DNA of 64,000 bases from Prorocentrum cordatum (GCA_963575745.1 CAUYUJ010020571.1:356882-420881); one strand, 5' to 3'. Shown: positions 20,799 to 31,837, numbered from the stretch's first letter. Translations and numbers: made by a program. Notes: generated by a model from the letters alone, not told the origin.

Positions 20799-21070
20799 TG
20801 TCAAGACGACGTTGGAGGCAGTTTAGTGGAGGACCCTCTCGATTCCATCGTCGCCATAGTCGAAAGGGTTCCAAGTATGGTGGCAAGAATCGTGGTCGTG
20901 GTCTGCTTGGCAAGGGCTTCCACTACGAGCATGATCCGACCGCCGCTGCTGCGGCTTCCTCCGTGCTGGGTGCTGCTCCAGGCTTCGTGGGTGCGGCATA
21001 CCAGACAGGCAAAAAGGAAAGGGTTTCGGCGGCGGTGGAGGAGCTGGTGCAGGCAAAGGTACCCCCGTGA
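19201..21070 (+). CDS. Copia Gag, interrupted by a nested insertion
   Basis: Start chosen at the ATG of MADTLTYADQAQIMASM, 150 bp after the primer site. The frame runs as a helical, Trp-containing capsid-like region (SHYPFRRWLRDVTLWSIATE; DDRLPQDEEEFSRLLQSIRR) to 20109. It is then broken by a 554-bp insertion and resumes in the same frame at 20672 (DYFDEGPQDLATYLADVD) once one copy of the target duplication is removed. An (AT)n run at 20757-20797 is translated in frame. A basic Arg/Gly-rich stretch follows (MSRRRWRQFSGGPSRFHRR). The frame is lost near 21065, just before the zinc knuckle. Gag packages the element RNA in cytoplasmic particles. Confidence 0.75.
20110..20663. mobile_element. Nested 554-bp DNA transposon in gag
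   Basis: The insert is bounded by direct copies of GTGGTACT (20102-20109 and 20664-20671). Its ends are imperfect inverted repeats: ATCGCCCCCGTGACTC at the left against ATCACCCGGGTGACTC read inward from the right, 13 of 16 matching. Removing the insert and one GTGGTACT restores the Gag frame. The interior is C/G-run rich and non-coding. An 8-bp duplication suggests a hAT-type mobiliser. This insertion is younger than the host retrotransposon. Confidence 0.82.
20757..20797. repeat. (AT)n microsatellite inside gag
   Basis: About 20 AT units, translated as alternating Ile and Tyr in the Gag frame. Confidence 0.95.
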
Positions 21071-22331
21071 TGCTCGAGGTAATGTTCTTCGTTGTCATAT
21101 ATGTAATAGCGACCAACACCTCGCCAGAGAGTGCCCGCAGAAGGGTAAGGGCGCTCGCGCTTTCGTCACTCAGGATGACGGTCGTGGCTACGACGGTGGC
21201 GGAGGCGGATATGGCGGGGTCCCCAGCGGCAGCGCTGGCGGAGGCTGGTTCGCTACGGCGGTTGATATGCGCAATCTCGGTCAGCTCGCTCTGGAGGATG
21301 AGACGCTCGATGGCTACGAGGACTGCTCTGATGATTGGCACGATCATGACGGGGATGATGACTGCTACGACGACGAAGGTTTGCCCAAGCGCAAGAACCG
21401 CAAGGGCAAGGGCAAACGGGACACAGGCAAGGGCCTAGATCGACAGCGTGGTGGATCTCATGCTCAGACTATGCAGCCGAGCAGCATTTTGAGTTCGAAG
21501 GTTGACAAGCGCAAGATCCAGGCTGACGAGGAGGCCGCCCTGATTGTCAAGCGTGCAGCTGCAGTGGCTACGCCCAGGGCATTCATGCCGCCGCCGCCGC
21601 ACCAACCTCCAGAGCTGGGAGCAGCGGCGCCGATCGCACCTCCTCCTGCTCGTGATTCGTCGGCGCCGGTGGCGGCGAGTGCTGCGGCCGTTGTTTCGCC
21701 TTTCCTGCATAGGACTACGGGCAGCAAAGGTTTGTTCTTCCCGACTCAGGAGCGTAGCCGTTCGCTCGCTCGACAGCGTCTTGGAGCCTGGCATGCTCGC
21801 ACACGGCTGCCGGATGGCCGCGAGGCCTTGCTGGTAGACCCAGGGGCTCACGACAACCTGACCAGCAGCGAGTGGTTCAAGCGTGCTTCTGATATTTGGG
21901 CTCGACGCGGTGTCGAGGTCGAGTTCAAGAAGATGGATAGGCCGATTGGAGTGGAGGGCGTTGGCAACAATGCTGATGCCTGTATCAATCGAGGTCGGGT
22001 TCCTCTTGCGCTTGCTGGTGGTGAAGAAAGTAGCTACGACGCTCCCACTGTACCGAACTCTTCAGTGCCGGCTTTGCTGGGCAACAAGGCCCTGCGTCGC
22101 AATCGAGCCATCGTGGACTGCTTCAACGGTATATTGTATTTCATCGGTCCTGGTGACCACCAGCTTCTGCTTCCTCCAGGCTCAAAGGAATATCAGCTGG
22201 AGCTTTCGCAGTCAGGTCATTGGATGCTGCCAGTGACGGAGTTCGAGGACCAGAACATCGGCCAGGTCAGCGCGAGCTCCAGGCTTGCTAACAATGCTGG
22301 ACTTCATCTACTCCATTCATCCACCTCCTGA
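21071..22331 (+). CDS. Copia zinc knuckle and aspartic protease
   Basis: The frame contains a retroviral-type knuckle at 21093-21134 (CHICNSDQHLAREC, C-x2-C-x4-H-x4-C). A Gly/Asp/Lys-rich linker follows, then an Ala/Pro stretch, then LLVDPGAHDNLTSSEW at about 21828-21875. There D-P-G-A takes the place of the D-T/S-G-A active site of aspartic proteases; the Thr/Ser to Pro change may impair catalysis. The segment ends at an isolated TGA (22329-22331), beyond which the same frame continues open, so the stop looks secondary. The protease would cleave the Gag-Pol polyprotein. Confidence 0.75.
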
Positions 22332-24700
22332 CGTGGCGGCAGCGCGACCTCGAGCGCCGCAGACTCGGCACGGTGTTCGGATTCAGGTCGCGCAGCTGAA
22401 GCATTGCCGAGCAGAACTGGTACTCTTTCGAATTTGAGTGCAGCCACCCTCGTCAGTGGGTTACCTCGTGCGCCCCCTCCTCATTCTAGTCCAACGGCTA
22501 AGGCCGAAGTTGCACAATGCCAGGTTGGGTCTGCGGATGCGGTCCGCAGTGGTGGCGAGCCTATTGGGTCTGAGCTTTCAACCTCGACTTCGGCGGCCTG
22601 GTCACGAGGTGTTCCTGGAGTCCGTGAGCTTCCATCCTCCGGTACTTCGGCACAGCCTCCGCTACTGCCTGCATCACCTCTGGGTGTCACGTGTGGTTCT
22701 GACGTTGCCTGTCCTGTGGTCAAAGCACCTCCGACGGCTTCGTTGGCATTTCAGGCTCGTGCACCTGTTGAGCGTGGAGCTGATACTGTGGAAGCTCCCA
22801 ATTCAAATGCTGACTTGGCGCCCTTGCCGTCTGATGAGAATTCGGTATCCCATTTTGGTGTGCCCTCTGTCGTCACCTTGATGTTCGTCGACGACTCTGA
22901 CGATCTGGTGCGGCAACATTCTTTGCATGAGAAGCTGGCCGCCGCTGGTATCGTGTCTACGGCAATGGCTTTAAGATCTAAGGAGATGCTGACCACCGCC
23001 GCCATGGACCGAGCCAGCAAGACACTACGTGAACGGTGCCCCGCTCTGCTGCGGGTGACACCCAAGGGTGCAGCGCTGGGCGGCCCTACTCGACATGATC
23101 GTCGGCGGAGCTATGCTGTGGCGTCCTTGGTCCAATGGCAGCTGAACGCCGAGCGCCCGGTCATAGCCGAAGCTAGTGCGGCATCTTCTGTCTGGGAAGT
23201 TGGTGGCTGGGAGCAGATGTGCAACGACTGTCGCCTCAGCCGTCACATTGTCAGGTGGTGCCGATGTCGCACCGCGAACTCTGCTTCTGGATTGCCACGC
23301 CGTCGGGTCTCGAAGCTGCTATCCAATCTTGTCCTGTGCGCAGACGACACCTGCAACTGTCCTCAACACCATCACTCGCAGGATGGTCAACGCGAAGATG
23401 TACGACATGAGCTGCGACAGCTTGTGCAGGTGATATCGGAGTTGGCGTTGAAGCCGATAGTTGGACTCAGTGGACGACCCCTGGAGACGGTGCCAGAGTC
23501 TGTTGCAGCGACCAGCGGTGCTAAGGTCCGCCAGAACTACCCGACGGAGGCTCGCATCAAGCAGAAGCAGCGTGAGGCTGAATTCGGCAAGAAGACTCTT
23601 CCCAAGAAGATTGACAACTACGAGAAGCACTGGGATGATTGCGGCGATGATCTCAGTTCAGTTTTAGTGGATGGTCCAGATCTGTGGTGTGATGACTACA
23701 GCTATGATGTATACCGCGTTGCCTTTGTTGACGATGAGGAAATCGACTTGCAGGCCTTGGAGCATGACGAAGAGGATCTCACCTCGCTTCGCCCTGACGG
23801 CATATTTCTCCTTGGCCAAGGTTCTGAACATCAGCCTTGGAGGTTCGTTGATTGTGCTGAGCAGGTCTACTATTACGACGATCCGAAGGCGATGTATTTA
23901 GACTGGGGGCTGCCTGCAGATGAACACTACTACTGTGATGTATTGGAGATCTGCGGCGGTCAGGAGCGTACCACTCAGATTCTGGTTCGACGCCTGCATC
24001 GCGAAGGCTTCCAGCGAGGACCATCCTGTGATCTGCGTTGTGGTGTTGATCTCAGTCGCCGCTTTGATTTGCAATGGATATGGCAGTATGTCACGCATTG
24101 CCAGCCTGTGGTGATCGTTCTTTCTACGCCGTGCACCGGCATGAAGGGCTGGAACCATCTCAACAGAGTTTTGAATCCGAGCACCTGGGAGGCCAGTCGT
24201 GCAGGGGCTTCTTACCTGGGATCGTGTGGTGCTGAGTTTGCTGGCCATCAACTTGCTGTGGGCAATCATTTTCTTAATGAGCAGCCGTTGGGCTCCGACG
24301 TCTGCGAGCTCGAAGGTTGGCTTTCGCTGCGTGCGGATCCTCGAGTCGTGTCAGCCGTGTTTCATCAATGCCAGGTGGGACTGGTGGAGGAGAAGTCACG
24401 GCTGCCGGTGAAGAAGGCTACGGAGCTGATGGCCAGTGACGAACGACTTGTTCGACGCTTTCGCCGACTGCTTTGTCGGGGCCACCGAGCCTGTCAACGA
24501 CATGCGCATGCTGAAGGAAGTCATGTGACGCGCAAGTTGCAGGCGTGGCCGTGGCGCATGGCCTCGCTCATTGCCGATGGCATTGCTGACGTCCTTCGAG
24601 AGCGTTGGAGATCCAAGCCGCCTCGAGTTCACTGGATGAAGTTCTCCACCGAAGAACGTGATGCTGAGGAGATCGGCCGTCCATCAGGAAGTGCAAGATG
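22332..24700 (+). CDS. Pol segment with cytosine-methyltransferase-like domain
   Basis: The same frame as the protease continues after the TGA. A Ser/Ala/Pro-rich region is followed by an acidic region (DDEEIDLQALEHDEEDLTSL), then a Rossmann-like domain at about 23937-24400. It has VLEICGGQER at the place of the SAM-binding motif I, VIVLSTPCTGMKGWNHL with the Pro-Cys pair of C5-methyltransferase motif IV (24126-24134), and FLNEQPLGSDV resembling the motif VI ENV/ENP region with Gln for Val/Asn. Capture of methyltransferase domains by dinoflagellate retrotransposons is known. Whether this copy binds SAM is inference. The frame is lost near 24700. Confidence 0.68.
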
Positions 24701-26940
24701 GGTCATCGCAGGTCCGTCAGGGACTCCGACTGTACGCCGATGTTGTGCTCCACCAGTGTCTATCGTCACGTTCGCTACAGTAAAGGCACTGACTCCCTCG
24801 CCAAGCAGTTGCTGAGTCGGATGGAGAGTTCCGTTCGTGGGCGCGAACGTCCAGAAGAGCGTCGACGGCGAGCGACGGCACCGAGATACAGTATTTTGGC
24901 TTTTTCTCTGCAGAATATCACGTGTGCTGCCTGTCTGGGCAGAGCTTCGCAGCATGACCCTCGACACACACGTGACGATTCTTGTCGGTATCCTCATGTT
25001 CCTTCTATGGGCACTGAGTGTCCAGGATGCCTTGCGGGAGCAGTTCGGTCAGACCCTCGCCACCTTGATGACCCACGATGTCGCTGGAAGTGGGTGGAGA
25101 CGCGGGGGGGCGCCGTTGCCCGGGCTATCGCTGGCCCAGCTGCCGCGGCTCCAAGAGGCAGGTCTGCTTCTGGTGTTGCGCCTGCTCGAGCCGCTGGAGC
25201 ACGAGTGCCTGCCCATCGCGACTCGACTGCTGACGATCCTGGTGGTGGCGACCTGTCTCCTCTGGAGGCCGCTGCTGCGGCATCTTCGTCATCCTCAGCG
25301 TCTGCCTCAGCACCTGTCGTGCCTGTGCCGGCGGCCCCAGCACCTGATGCGGCACCAGAGGTGGAGGCCGTGCCGCCGCCGCCGCCGCCTGCACGACCTC
25401 CAGGAGTGGATGCTGCGGTGGGAGCAGATCCACCGTTGGGTGATCCTACCAGAGTGCAGCCACCTGCTGCTCAGCGGAGAGCCCGCGCAGCCAGGTCGGA
25501 GGTCGGAGTTCAAGCGAATGCTGAAGGCGCTGACTGGTCTGACTGGTCCATGGGGAGAGCGATGAAGCTGCTGCGTAGCAAGAATAACATGGTCATCAGA
25601 AGGACTTTGCGCAAGCTGCATATCAGAATGTGGCATGCGCCGGCGCTGCGTCTCAAGGAAATGCTCATTGCCGCTGGCGCGCCCCAGGAGGCAATCGACT
25701 TGATTCAGATTGTGTGTGATACGTGTCCTGCCTGTCGTGCCTGGCATCGGCCAGGCAAACGGCCCATAGCCACCAGCAGGGTGATCACCGACTTCAATCA
25801 AGATGTGCAGATCGACCTGCTGTTCTGGAAGACGAAGATTGTGATGCACATGTTGGACACTTAAGTGCGTTTCTCGGTCGCGGCCATCATCCCGGACCGC
25901 AATACGGGCACCATCATCGGTGCCATTACGCATTACTGGTTCAGGTTGTTTGGAGCCCCGGCTGTTCTCACCTCGGATCGTGAAGGAGCTCTCGACAGCG
26001 ACGAGGCCAGGTCTTGGGCTTCGCGCTGGCAGTTCAAGCTGAATCTGCGGCCGAGGGGAGCTCGCGCTCGCATGGTAGAACGGCATCATGAGTTGTTGCG
26101 TCATCAGCTGCATCTGGTTGATGAGCAGTGCACCCGTGACGGCACGCCTGTTCCCGACGAAGCCATCCTGGATGAGTGCGTGTTGGCCAAGAATTGTATG
26201 ATTTCGATTTCTGGCAACATCACGCCCTATAAGGTTGTGTATGGTCGCACTATTCCGATGCTCACGGATTTAGAACCAGCTCCTGCCACAGCGTTGGAGG
26301 ACCAGGATGATGGCATCGACGGCGTTTCTCGCCACATACATCGGCTACGTGAGGTGGCTATCGCGGCGGTGGTCGGGGCCTCTGCGCAGCAGCGAATGGA
26401 TCGTGCACTCCAGTCTCGCACTCGCTGGCGCGACCCGCCCAACAAGGATGTCTCAGGCTGGCGAGGCCCGGCCACGGTTGTGAACGTCAATCGCATACAG
26501 GAAGGCGTGGTGGACGTGCAGTGGCAGTCGCGGACGCTCAGTTGCCGATTGGCTGAAATACGACACTCTCTCAGCATGGACGTGATGGTTGCGACAGAAC
26601 ACTACAGGCAGTACTGGGAGTTGCCCTTGACTTTGGTGCAGGAGTTCGCCGAGAGCATCGAGAAGGGATCAGTAACTCTGGCGTGTGTGAACACTTCGAC
26701 TGGCTGGAGGTTGTCTAGACACTGCGCCCAGTATCCCATCATTTTCCACGCGATGCTGCATGTTGCGTCGTGTGATCTCAGATTGCAAAGCGGCAGTGGT
26801 GGCCGTCTGGGTCATGGCGCCAAGGATCTCGAGTGCATGCCTGGTGTCGACGAGACGCTGTTTATCTTCTGGAAGGCAGGTCATCCGCTCGATTGGCATT
26901 GGCAACAAGTTCTCGGCACAGTGGAGATGAGTGGCAAAAC
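24701..26940 (+). CDS. Copia Cys/His modules and integrase
   Basis: Two Cys/His repeats come first (CAACLGRASQHDPRHT and CPGCLAGAVRSDPRHLDD, each C-x2-C with a following H). A pre-integrase zinc region follows (LHIRMWHAP then CDTCPACRAWH). The integrase core has its first Asp at 25814 (VQIDLLFW), second Asp at 25976 (LTSDREGALD) and Glu at 26078 (MVERHHELL), giving a D-x53-D-x33-E layout. An isolated TAA at 25862 interrupts the core, after which the same frame continues. The C-terminal region (SGWRGPATVVNVNRIQEGVV) fits the DNA-binding tail. Integrase joins the cDNA to the host chromosome. The stop makes this copy unlikely to give active enzyme. Confidence 0.82.
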
Positions 26941-27342
26941 ATGGTTTCCTTGCAGCTCTTTATTGTTGCTTTGGAAGACATCGAGCTTGCTCGGCAGTCT
27001 GTTCCTGATGTGCCTCACCTTGGCCGCATGTACGAGCAGGTCGACCCAGACGAGGGCATGTTCCCACCGGGCACTCGTCTTCCGAGAGTTCGTCGACCCA
27101 GGAGCGAAGATGAGAACGACGAGCAGCTTAGCAAGGCTCGTCGCAGGGACGAACCTCAGGTCATCGTGTTGCCTGGTGACCTCAAGAGACAGCTCTCAAT
27201 TGGATCGGATGAGAGTGGGAATCCTCGACCTCATGTTGCTCCTTGTCTGCCTCATGCTCCTGAGGAGCCTCCTGCTGCAGTTGACGTGCCTGTGGCAGAC
27301 AGTGACGTGGACACCGATGCCGAGGATGAGGATCTTTTCTAG
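26941..27342 (+). CDS. Copia Pol linker between integrase and RT
   Basis: After a frameshift near 26940 the reading moves to another frame with an acidic, Arg/Pro-rich linker (MYEQVDPDEGMFPPGTRLP, SDVDTDAEDEDLF) ending at TAG 27340. The RT then continues in the earlier frame, so a second compensating shift lies close to the stop. No domain is recognised beyond the known presence of such a linker in Copia Pol. Confidence 0.55.
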   Translation: MVSLQLFIVALEDIELARQSVPDVPHLGRMYEQVDPDEGMFPPGTRLPRVRRPRSEDENDEQLSKARRRDEPQVIVLPGDLKRQLSIGSDESGNPRPHVAPCLPHAPEEPPAAVDVPVADSDVDTDAEDEDLF

Positions 27343-29294
27343 GGTTGCGTCTTCATGGAGAAAGCTTCTCCGTCCGCAGCCCATGCATATTTTCGGCGGC
27401 CAAGTTCCAGCTGTCGAGCTCACTCCTGAAGACATTGAGGGGCCTATCAGCATTGAGTTCTCTCGGAGACAAGCTTGGCGGCTGGGGCTCACTCCAGACA
27501 AGATTGCTAAGGGTCAAGTATTGGTGATGAACATATTCAAGACCCAGGCTTCGCCAGTTATAGAGCGTGATCTCAACAACCTGTCCGCGGCCGAGATCAG
27601 GCAACATCACGATCTGGTGGTTGCGGCAAAGCTGAAGGAGCTGAAGCGTTGGGTCTCTCGTGGCGTCATAGAGCGCATGGCCAAGAAGGATGCTGATAAT
27701 CGAATCGACTCTCGCTGGGTCATCAAGTGGAAGATCATCGAGGGCAGCCGCGACGTGAAGGGGCGCTTGACCGTGCGTGGCTTCAAGGATCGGCAGAAGA
27801 ACGAGAAGGATCGCATGAGGACCGCCGCGGGAACCGCCCCCCGTTGGGGTCAGAGGATGATATGCTCCATCGCGGCTCAGCATGGCTGGACACTGTGGTC
27901 GCTCGACGTCTCGATGGCATTCTTGCGCGGCAAGACGTTCGAGGAGCTCGCCGAAAGGTTCGGTTTCAAGATGAGGAGTTTGCAGTTTGATATTCCTCCC
28001 GATGGTGCAGCTCTGCTGAATGAAGCAGATCGAGGGCTTCGAGGACTTCAACGAGGTTACGGAAACCCTGAATGTGAAGAAGCCAGGTTTCGATACGAAC
28101 GACGCTCCGTGGGCCTGGCAAGTGGACCTGTCGGACACTCTCACGGAGTTGGGCTTCTTCCCGACCGAAGCTGGCCGGCAGTTGTGGTTGATGTTTGACA
28201 ATGCAGTGCTGGTCGCAGTTCTTGGTACGCATGTGGATGACTTGAAAGGTGCTTGCTGTGATGAGACGCGTGAGTGGATATTCGCCAAATTTCGTGAGAA
28301 GTATGAAGACGTGACAGTCAATCTGGCTCCCTTCGAATGTGTAGGTATTCAGCATTCCCAGGATGAGGTGAGCAAAGCGATCACGATCGACCAGAATCAC
28401 TACGTCTCCCAGCTTCGTCCGATCAGCAGCACTCTTCTTACTGGTAAGTCTGATGAAGAATTGGTGGATGGCACGCTGCAGGGCCTGTACTGGAGTCTTC
28501 TTGGAGGAGTAGCTTGGCTCACTCTCACGCGTGCTGATATCGCTGTGTTTGTTGGTCGTTTCCAGAGGCACAGTCAGAAGGTCACGGTCGGTGACATCAA
28601 AGGTCTCAATACCCTTCTGAAGTGGATCAAGAGGAAGCCCTTCAGTATCAAGTATGCGGGGCTGGAGCCGCCTCTGTGTCTCTGTGTGATAGCTGACTCT
28701 GCTTATCGGGCTGATGATGATGACTGTCTTGCTGTTCGTGCAGCCATCTTAGTACTCATTGAGATTCGAGATGGCATCCCTGGTGGACTGATGCATGTTA
28801 TTGATTATTATAGTCGGAAGCAGCCGATAGTCACCCGCAGTACGTTCGGAGCCGAGCTGACCAACCAGTTGGAAGCCTGTGAGCTTGGTATGTTGCACCG
28901 CGGTTTCTGGCATCAAGTTTTGACGGGGTCTCGTGGTGCGAAGGAGTTGCATGATGCGGTGAACTCAGGTAAGATAGAGATGAGTTTATATTTAGTCGGC
29001 GATGCTCACGCTGTGTTCGCAGCTATTACTGCTGAGGAGATCGCCATGCCCAACGACCGAAGTCAACTGTATGTTGTACGGGCCATGCGAGATCGACTTG
29101 ACTGTGGTTCTTTGACTGGATTGCTGCGATGTGACACGAGAGATATGCTGTGTGATGCTCTTACCAAGGGTGCAGTGGCTCGAGGTGCGATTGTTGACGC
29201 TTTTGGTACTGGGCAGTGGCGAATGATGATCAAATATCAGATTCATATATGGCCGGTTGTTTCGTCTGCTGCTTCATTCACTACTATTCGTTGA
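27343..29294 (+). CDS. Copia reverse transcriptase and RNase H
   Basis: The RT begins at KELKRWVSRGVIERM and SRWVIKWKIIEG. Its palm motif A (LWSLDVSMAFLRG, Asp codon at 27905) and motif C (GTHVDDLKGA, 28230) fit the Copia RT family. A frameshift near 28015 separates motif A from motif C. RNase H follows: CVIADSAYRADDDD for the first Asp, then STFGAELTNQLEACELG with the catalytic Glu, and DMLCDALTKG near the end. The protein stops at 29292-29294. It would copy element RNA into DNA in the particle. The frameshift makes this copy defective unless it is an assembly error. Confidence 0.85.
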
Positions 29295-29544
29295 CGATGA
29301 AGGATTTGTATCGTGACTATTATTTTGTGAGCCTCGCCGCTCGGACACATATGCGGAGGGCTTCACGGTGAGTGATATCATGCGCTGGTGCTTGTGTAGG
29401 CTTCGCAGCTTGCCTCTTCGAGGTCGGTTGCTGTTTGCGTGGTCCAGCCGGGACTACTAAGATGACGTTTTGGGGCGATGCTGTGATTGCTCGTGGACGA
29501 CCGCGCTTGTATCACGTCTACGAGCATGGTGCTTCTGCGACGAT

Positions 29545-29563
29545 ACTTGCGAGTTGGAGATGG
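29545..29563 (+). promoter_or_regulatory. Possible polypurine tract
   Basis: The G-rich stretch GAGTTGGAGATGG immediately before the 3' LTR is where plus-strand priming would start. It is interrupted by T residues, so the assignment is modest. Confidence 0.4.
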
Positions 29564-29753
29564 TGCCAGAGTCAAAGTGTATATGCAGCGTCCCCCTCTG
29601 AGCCTCTCCGCTCCGTCGCCGCCTGTGCTCAAGGCGGCCAGCCAGTTCTTTCTTTGCTTGTACTGATGATGAGATTGGCGCCGCTGCGCCTACTGGAAAA
29701 GGTTGTCTTCCTTGTCTGTGCTGCGTGGCTGACGCCGATCCGCTCATTCGACC
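29564..29753 (+). repeat. 3' LTR
   Basis: A 190-bp near-identical copy of the 5' LTR. Differences include TTCTTT for TTCTTC and CATTCGACC for CATTTGACC. It is followed directly by GCCCGGGGGTGCCC repeat. Confidence 0.88.
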
Positions 29754-29870
29754 GCCCGGGGGTGCCCAGATGCCCGGGTGCCCAGGCCCGGGTGCCCAGG
29801 GGTGCCCGGAGGTGCCCAGGGGTGCCCGGAGGTGCTCCGGGGTGCCTGGGTGCCCCTGGGTGCCCTGGTG
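29754..29870 (+). repeat. GGTGCCC minisatellite
   Basis: Variants of GGTGCCCGGG and GGTGCCCAGG repeat about every 10-12 bases. The few bases before the 5' LTR (GCCCGGGTGCTCGGGTGCCC) are the same repeat, so the retrotransposon landed in this array. Confidence 0.8.
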
Positions 29871-30225
29871 CTCTATCGCCCTATAGCCCTATAGCCCTAT
29901 AGCTCTATAGCCCTATATACCTATAGACCTATAGCCCTATAGCCCTTTAGCCCTATAACCCTATAGCCCTATAGCCCTAATAGCCCTGTACCCCTATAGC
30001 CCTATAGCCCTATATTCCTTATGCCCTATAGTCCAATCGCCCTATAGCCCTATCACCCTATAGCCCGCATGGGCCTATAGCCCTATAGCCTTATTGCCTT
30101 GTAGCCCTATAGCCCTATATTCCTCTAGCCCCATAACCATATAGTCTTATAGCCCTAGCCGCTAGGCCCTAGCCCTATGGTCCTATAACCGTATAGCCCC
30201 ATAGCCCTACAGCCGTAAAACATTA
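29871..30225 (+). repeat. CCCTATAG 8-9 bp satellite
   Basis: About 35 copies of AGCCCTATAG with single-base variants and occasional insertions. It is not the dinoflagellate/plant telomere unit CCCTAAA, although it is superficially telomere-like. Confidence 0.92.
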
Positions 30226-30297
30226 TGATTGGGGCTTTTCTCCGGTATCATTTCCAATGCTGGATGGACGGCGGAGGACCATACTTAGGCTACACAG

Positions 30298-31837
30298 GTG
30301 CTCGCACGCTTTGAGGTTCACGCTCGCCACTGCACGGACGAGCTCCCCGATGTGCTGTCGCAGCGGAGGAAATTGCGTCCTAACCGCATCCCTCTTTGGA
30401 AGATCCTGGGCCCCGAGGCCATTGAGGCCCTCCAGCAAGTCGGTCGCGACGGGAACACTTTATATCTTACGCAGTGGTCGGGCATACTAAATACCAACAT
30501 GTACATGAAAGCCCAGTTGAGGGATATCCGCGACTTCGCGTCTCTGGCTGAGAAAGGGGACGACAAAATTTGGGACAAGGTGCAAGGCAAGCACGTGGTC
30601 ATGTGGGTGCCCACCGACACGAATGCTGTCTCTCGGTGTCGCGCTGCACTCCTCCGGCGCGGTGCTCCTGATCGTCGTCCTGCTTCCCTCCATTCCGTGT
30701 CGGAGCTCCTCCTTCTCCCAGCCACGGATTCCGTTACTAACATTACTGATTTATGGTGGTCCCCATTGCTTAATGAAGAGTGGGTCTTTCTCGTGCGTGG
30801 CTGCTGCTTCACTGCTGCTCCTCTTGAGGTTATTCTGCCTGGGCGCTCTGGCCCAAGGCATTCCTGGGCGGGCCTCGCAATCTTCTCCATCTATTTTGAT
30901 GGCTCCAGATCGATTCCGAGGATGCTCAGCGTGAAGGCCCCCCTGCTCCACGTCGCCGGCCAGAAGAACGTAGCTGTTATCGAGATGGTGGACGACAATC
31001 TGCCCCGGCTTCTGGACCTCATGCGAAGCCCGCAGCTCCGGGACGTCATCTTCCGCCCTCCGCGCCGCAGCCCCGCGAGCACGCACGAGACTACCAGGGT
31101 CTGCATTGATCTGCCTTTCTCGGAGGCCTATTCCGAGCTCGACATACTTCTTCGATTAGAGCACTTCCGCCATGGCTCACTGCCCGTGGACACCTTCTAC
31201 AGCACGAGGTCCAAGTACCACTCCGCGGACGCCACGATACTCGAGCTGAACAGCCCTACCTGCCTGCACCATTACTGGCCTCTCTGCTCGCAGATGCTCC
31301 CGGTATGCGACGGTAAGGCGCTGGTTTTCTCGGACGCTGTCACGGAGGCGTGGTCTGAGATCTTGGATCGGGCGTTCGCTCTTGATGCGCGTTCGGCCGC
31401 GACGAGGTTGAAGTGGAAAACATCTCGCGGTGGTCGCCCGATCGCCTGCCCCTCTGTTACCACGGCGGCGTCGGCGGCCTCGCGGAGGAAGGGCACCAAA
31501 CCCGGCTCGAACATCGCTCGCGGGACGAGAAGACGGCGAGGTCCTTAGACGAATCATAACCCGCGTCGCTACGACCATTGGGTCGGCGACCACAGAGGTT
31601 GACTACTCCCAGGGGCCTCGCCTAGGCGAATACGCGCATCTCGCCTCTGTTTCTGCCGACGCACCCCCAGGACGTCTTCGATTATACCTCAGGAGCTCGG
31701 AGGATGTACGCCAGGCACGCGCTGCACTCCGCGGACAAACCGTCCAAGTTGGCCAAGACCTTGTCGCCATCGACTTCACCAACGACGCGCTCAGCTTGGA
31801 CCCCCTCCGGGGAAACGGCACGCGGAGGCGGGAGTAG
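30298..31837 (+). pseudogene. Unrecognised ORF, possible LINE ORF1
   Basis: A frame open to 31548 (no clear ATG start) has phrases LWKILGPEAIEALQQVGRDG and KNVAVIEMVDDNLPRLLDLM. A second frame then carries on to 31837 with REDGEVLRRIITRVATTIGS and LRLYLRSSEDVRQARAALRG. The last part has the alternating beta/helix feel of an RRM-like fold. Position, strand and codon use fit a first ORF for the endonuclease/RT downstream. I do not recognise the protein family, and the frameshift near 31500 marks it as decayed. Confidence 0.35.

Larger units (their letters stand above)
18847..29753 (+). mobile_element. Copia-type LTR retrotransposon with methyltransferase-like domain
   Basis: A complete but mutated element of 10.9 kb. 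It has 190-bp LTRs at both ends and an initiator-Met-like primer site. Domain order is Gag, CCHC knuckle, aspartic protease, methyltransferase-like domain, Cys/His modules, integrase, reverse transcriptase and RNase H; integrase before RT defines Copia. The LTRs differ at about three positions, implying recent insertion. The internal region nevertheless has in-frame stops at 22329 and 25862, several frameshifts and a 554-bp nested insertion. Either it was mobilised in trans or some indels are assembly errors. It lies in a GGTGCCC minisatellite that continues past its 3' end, which hides the exact target duplication. Confidence 0.9.

Noticed and set aside
29871-30225. Telomere array
   Set aside because: The unit is CCCTATAG rather than CCCTAAA or CCCTAA and lies between other internal repeats.
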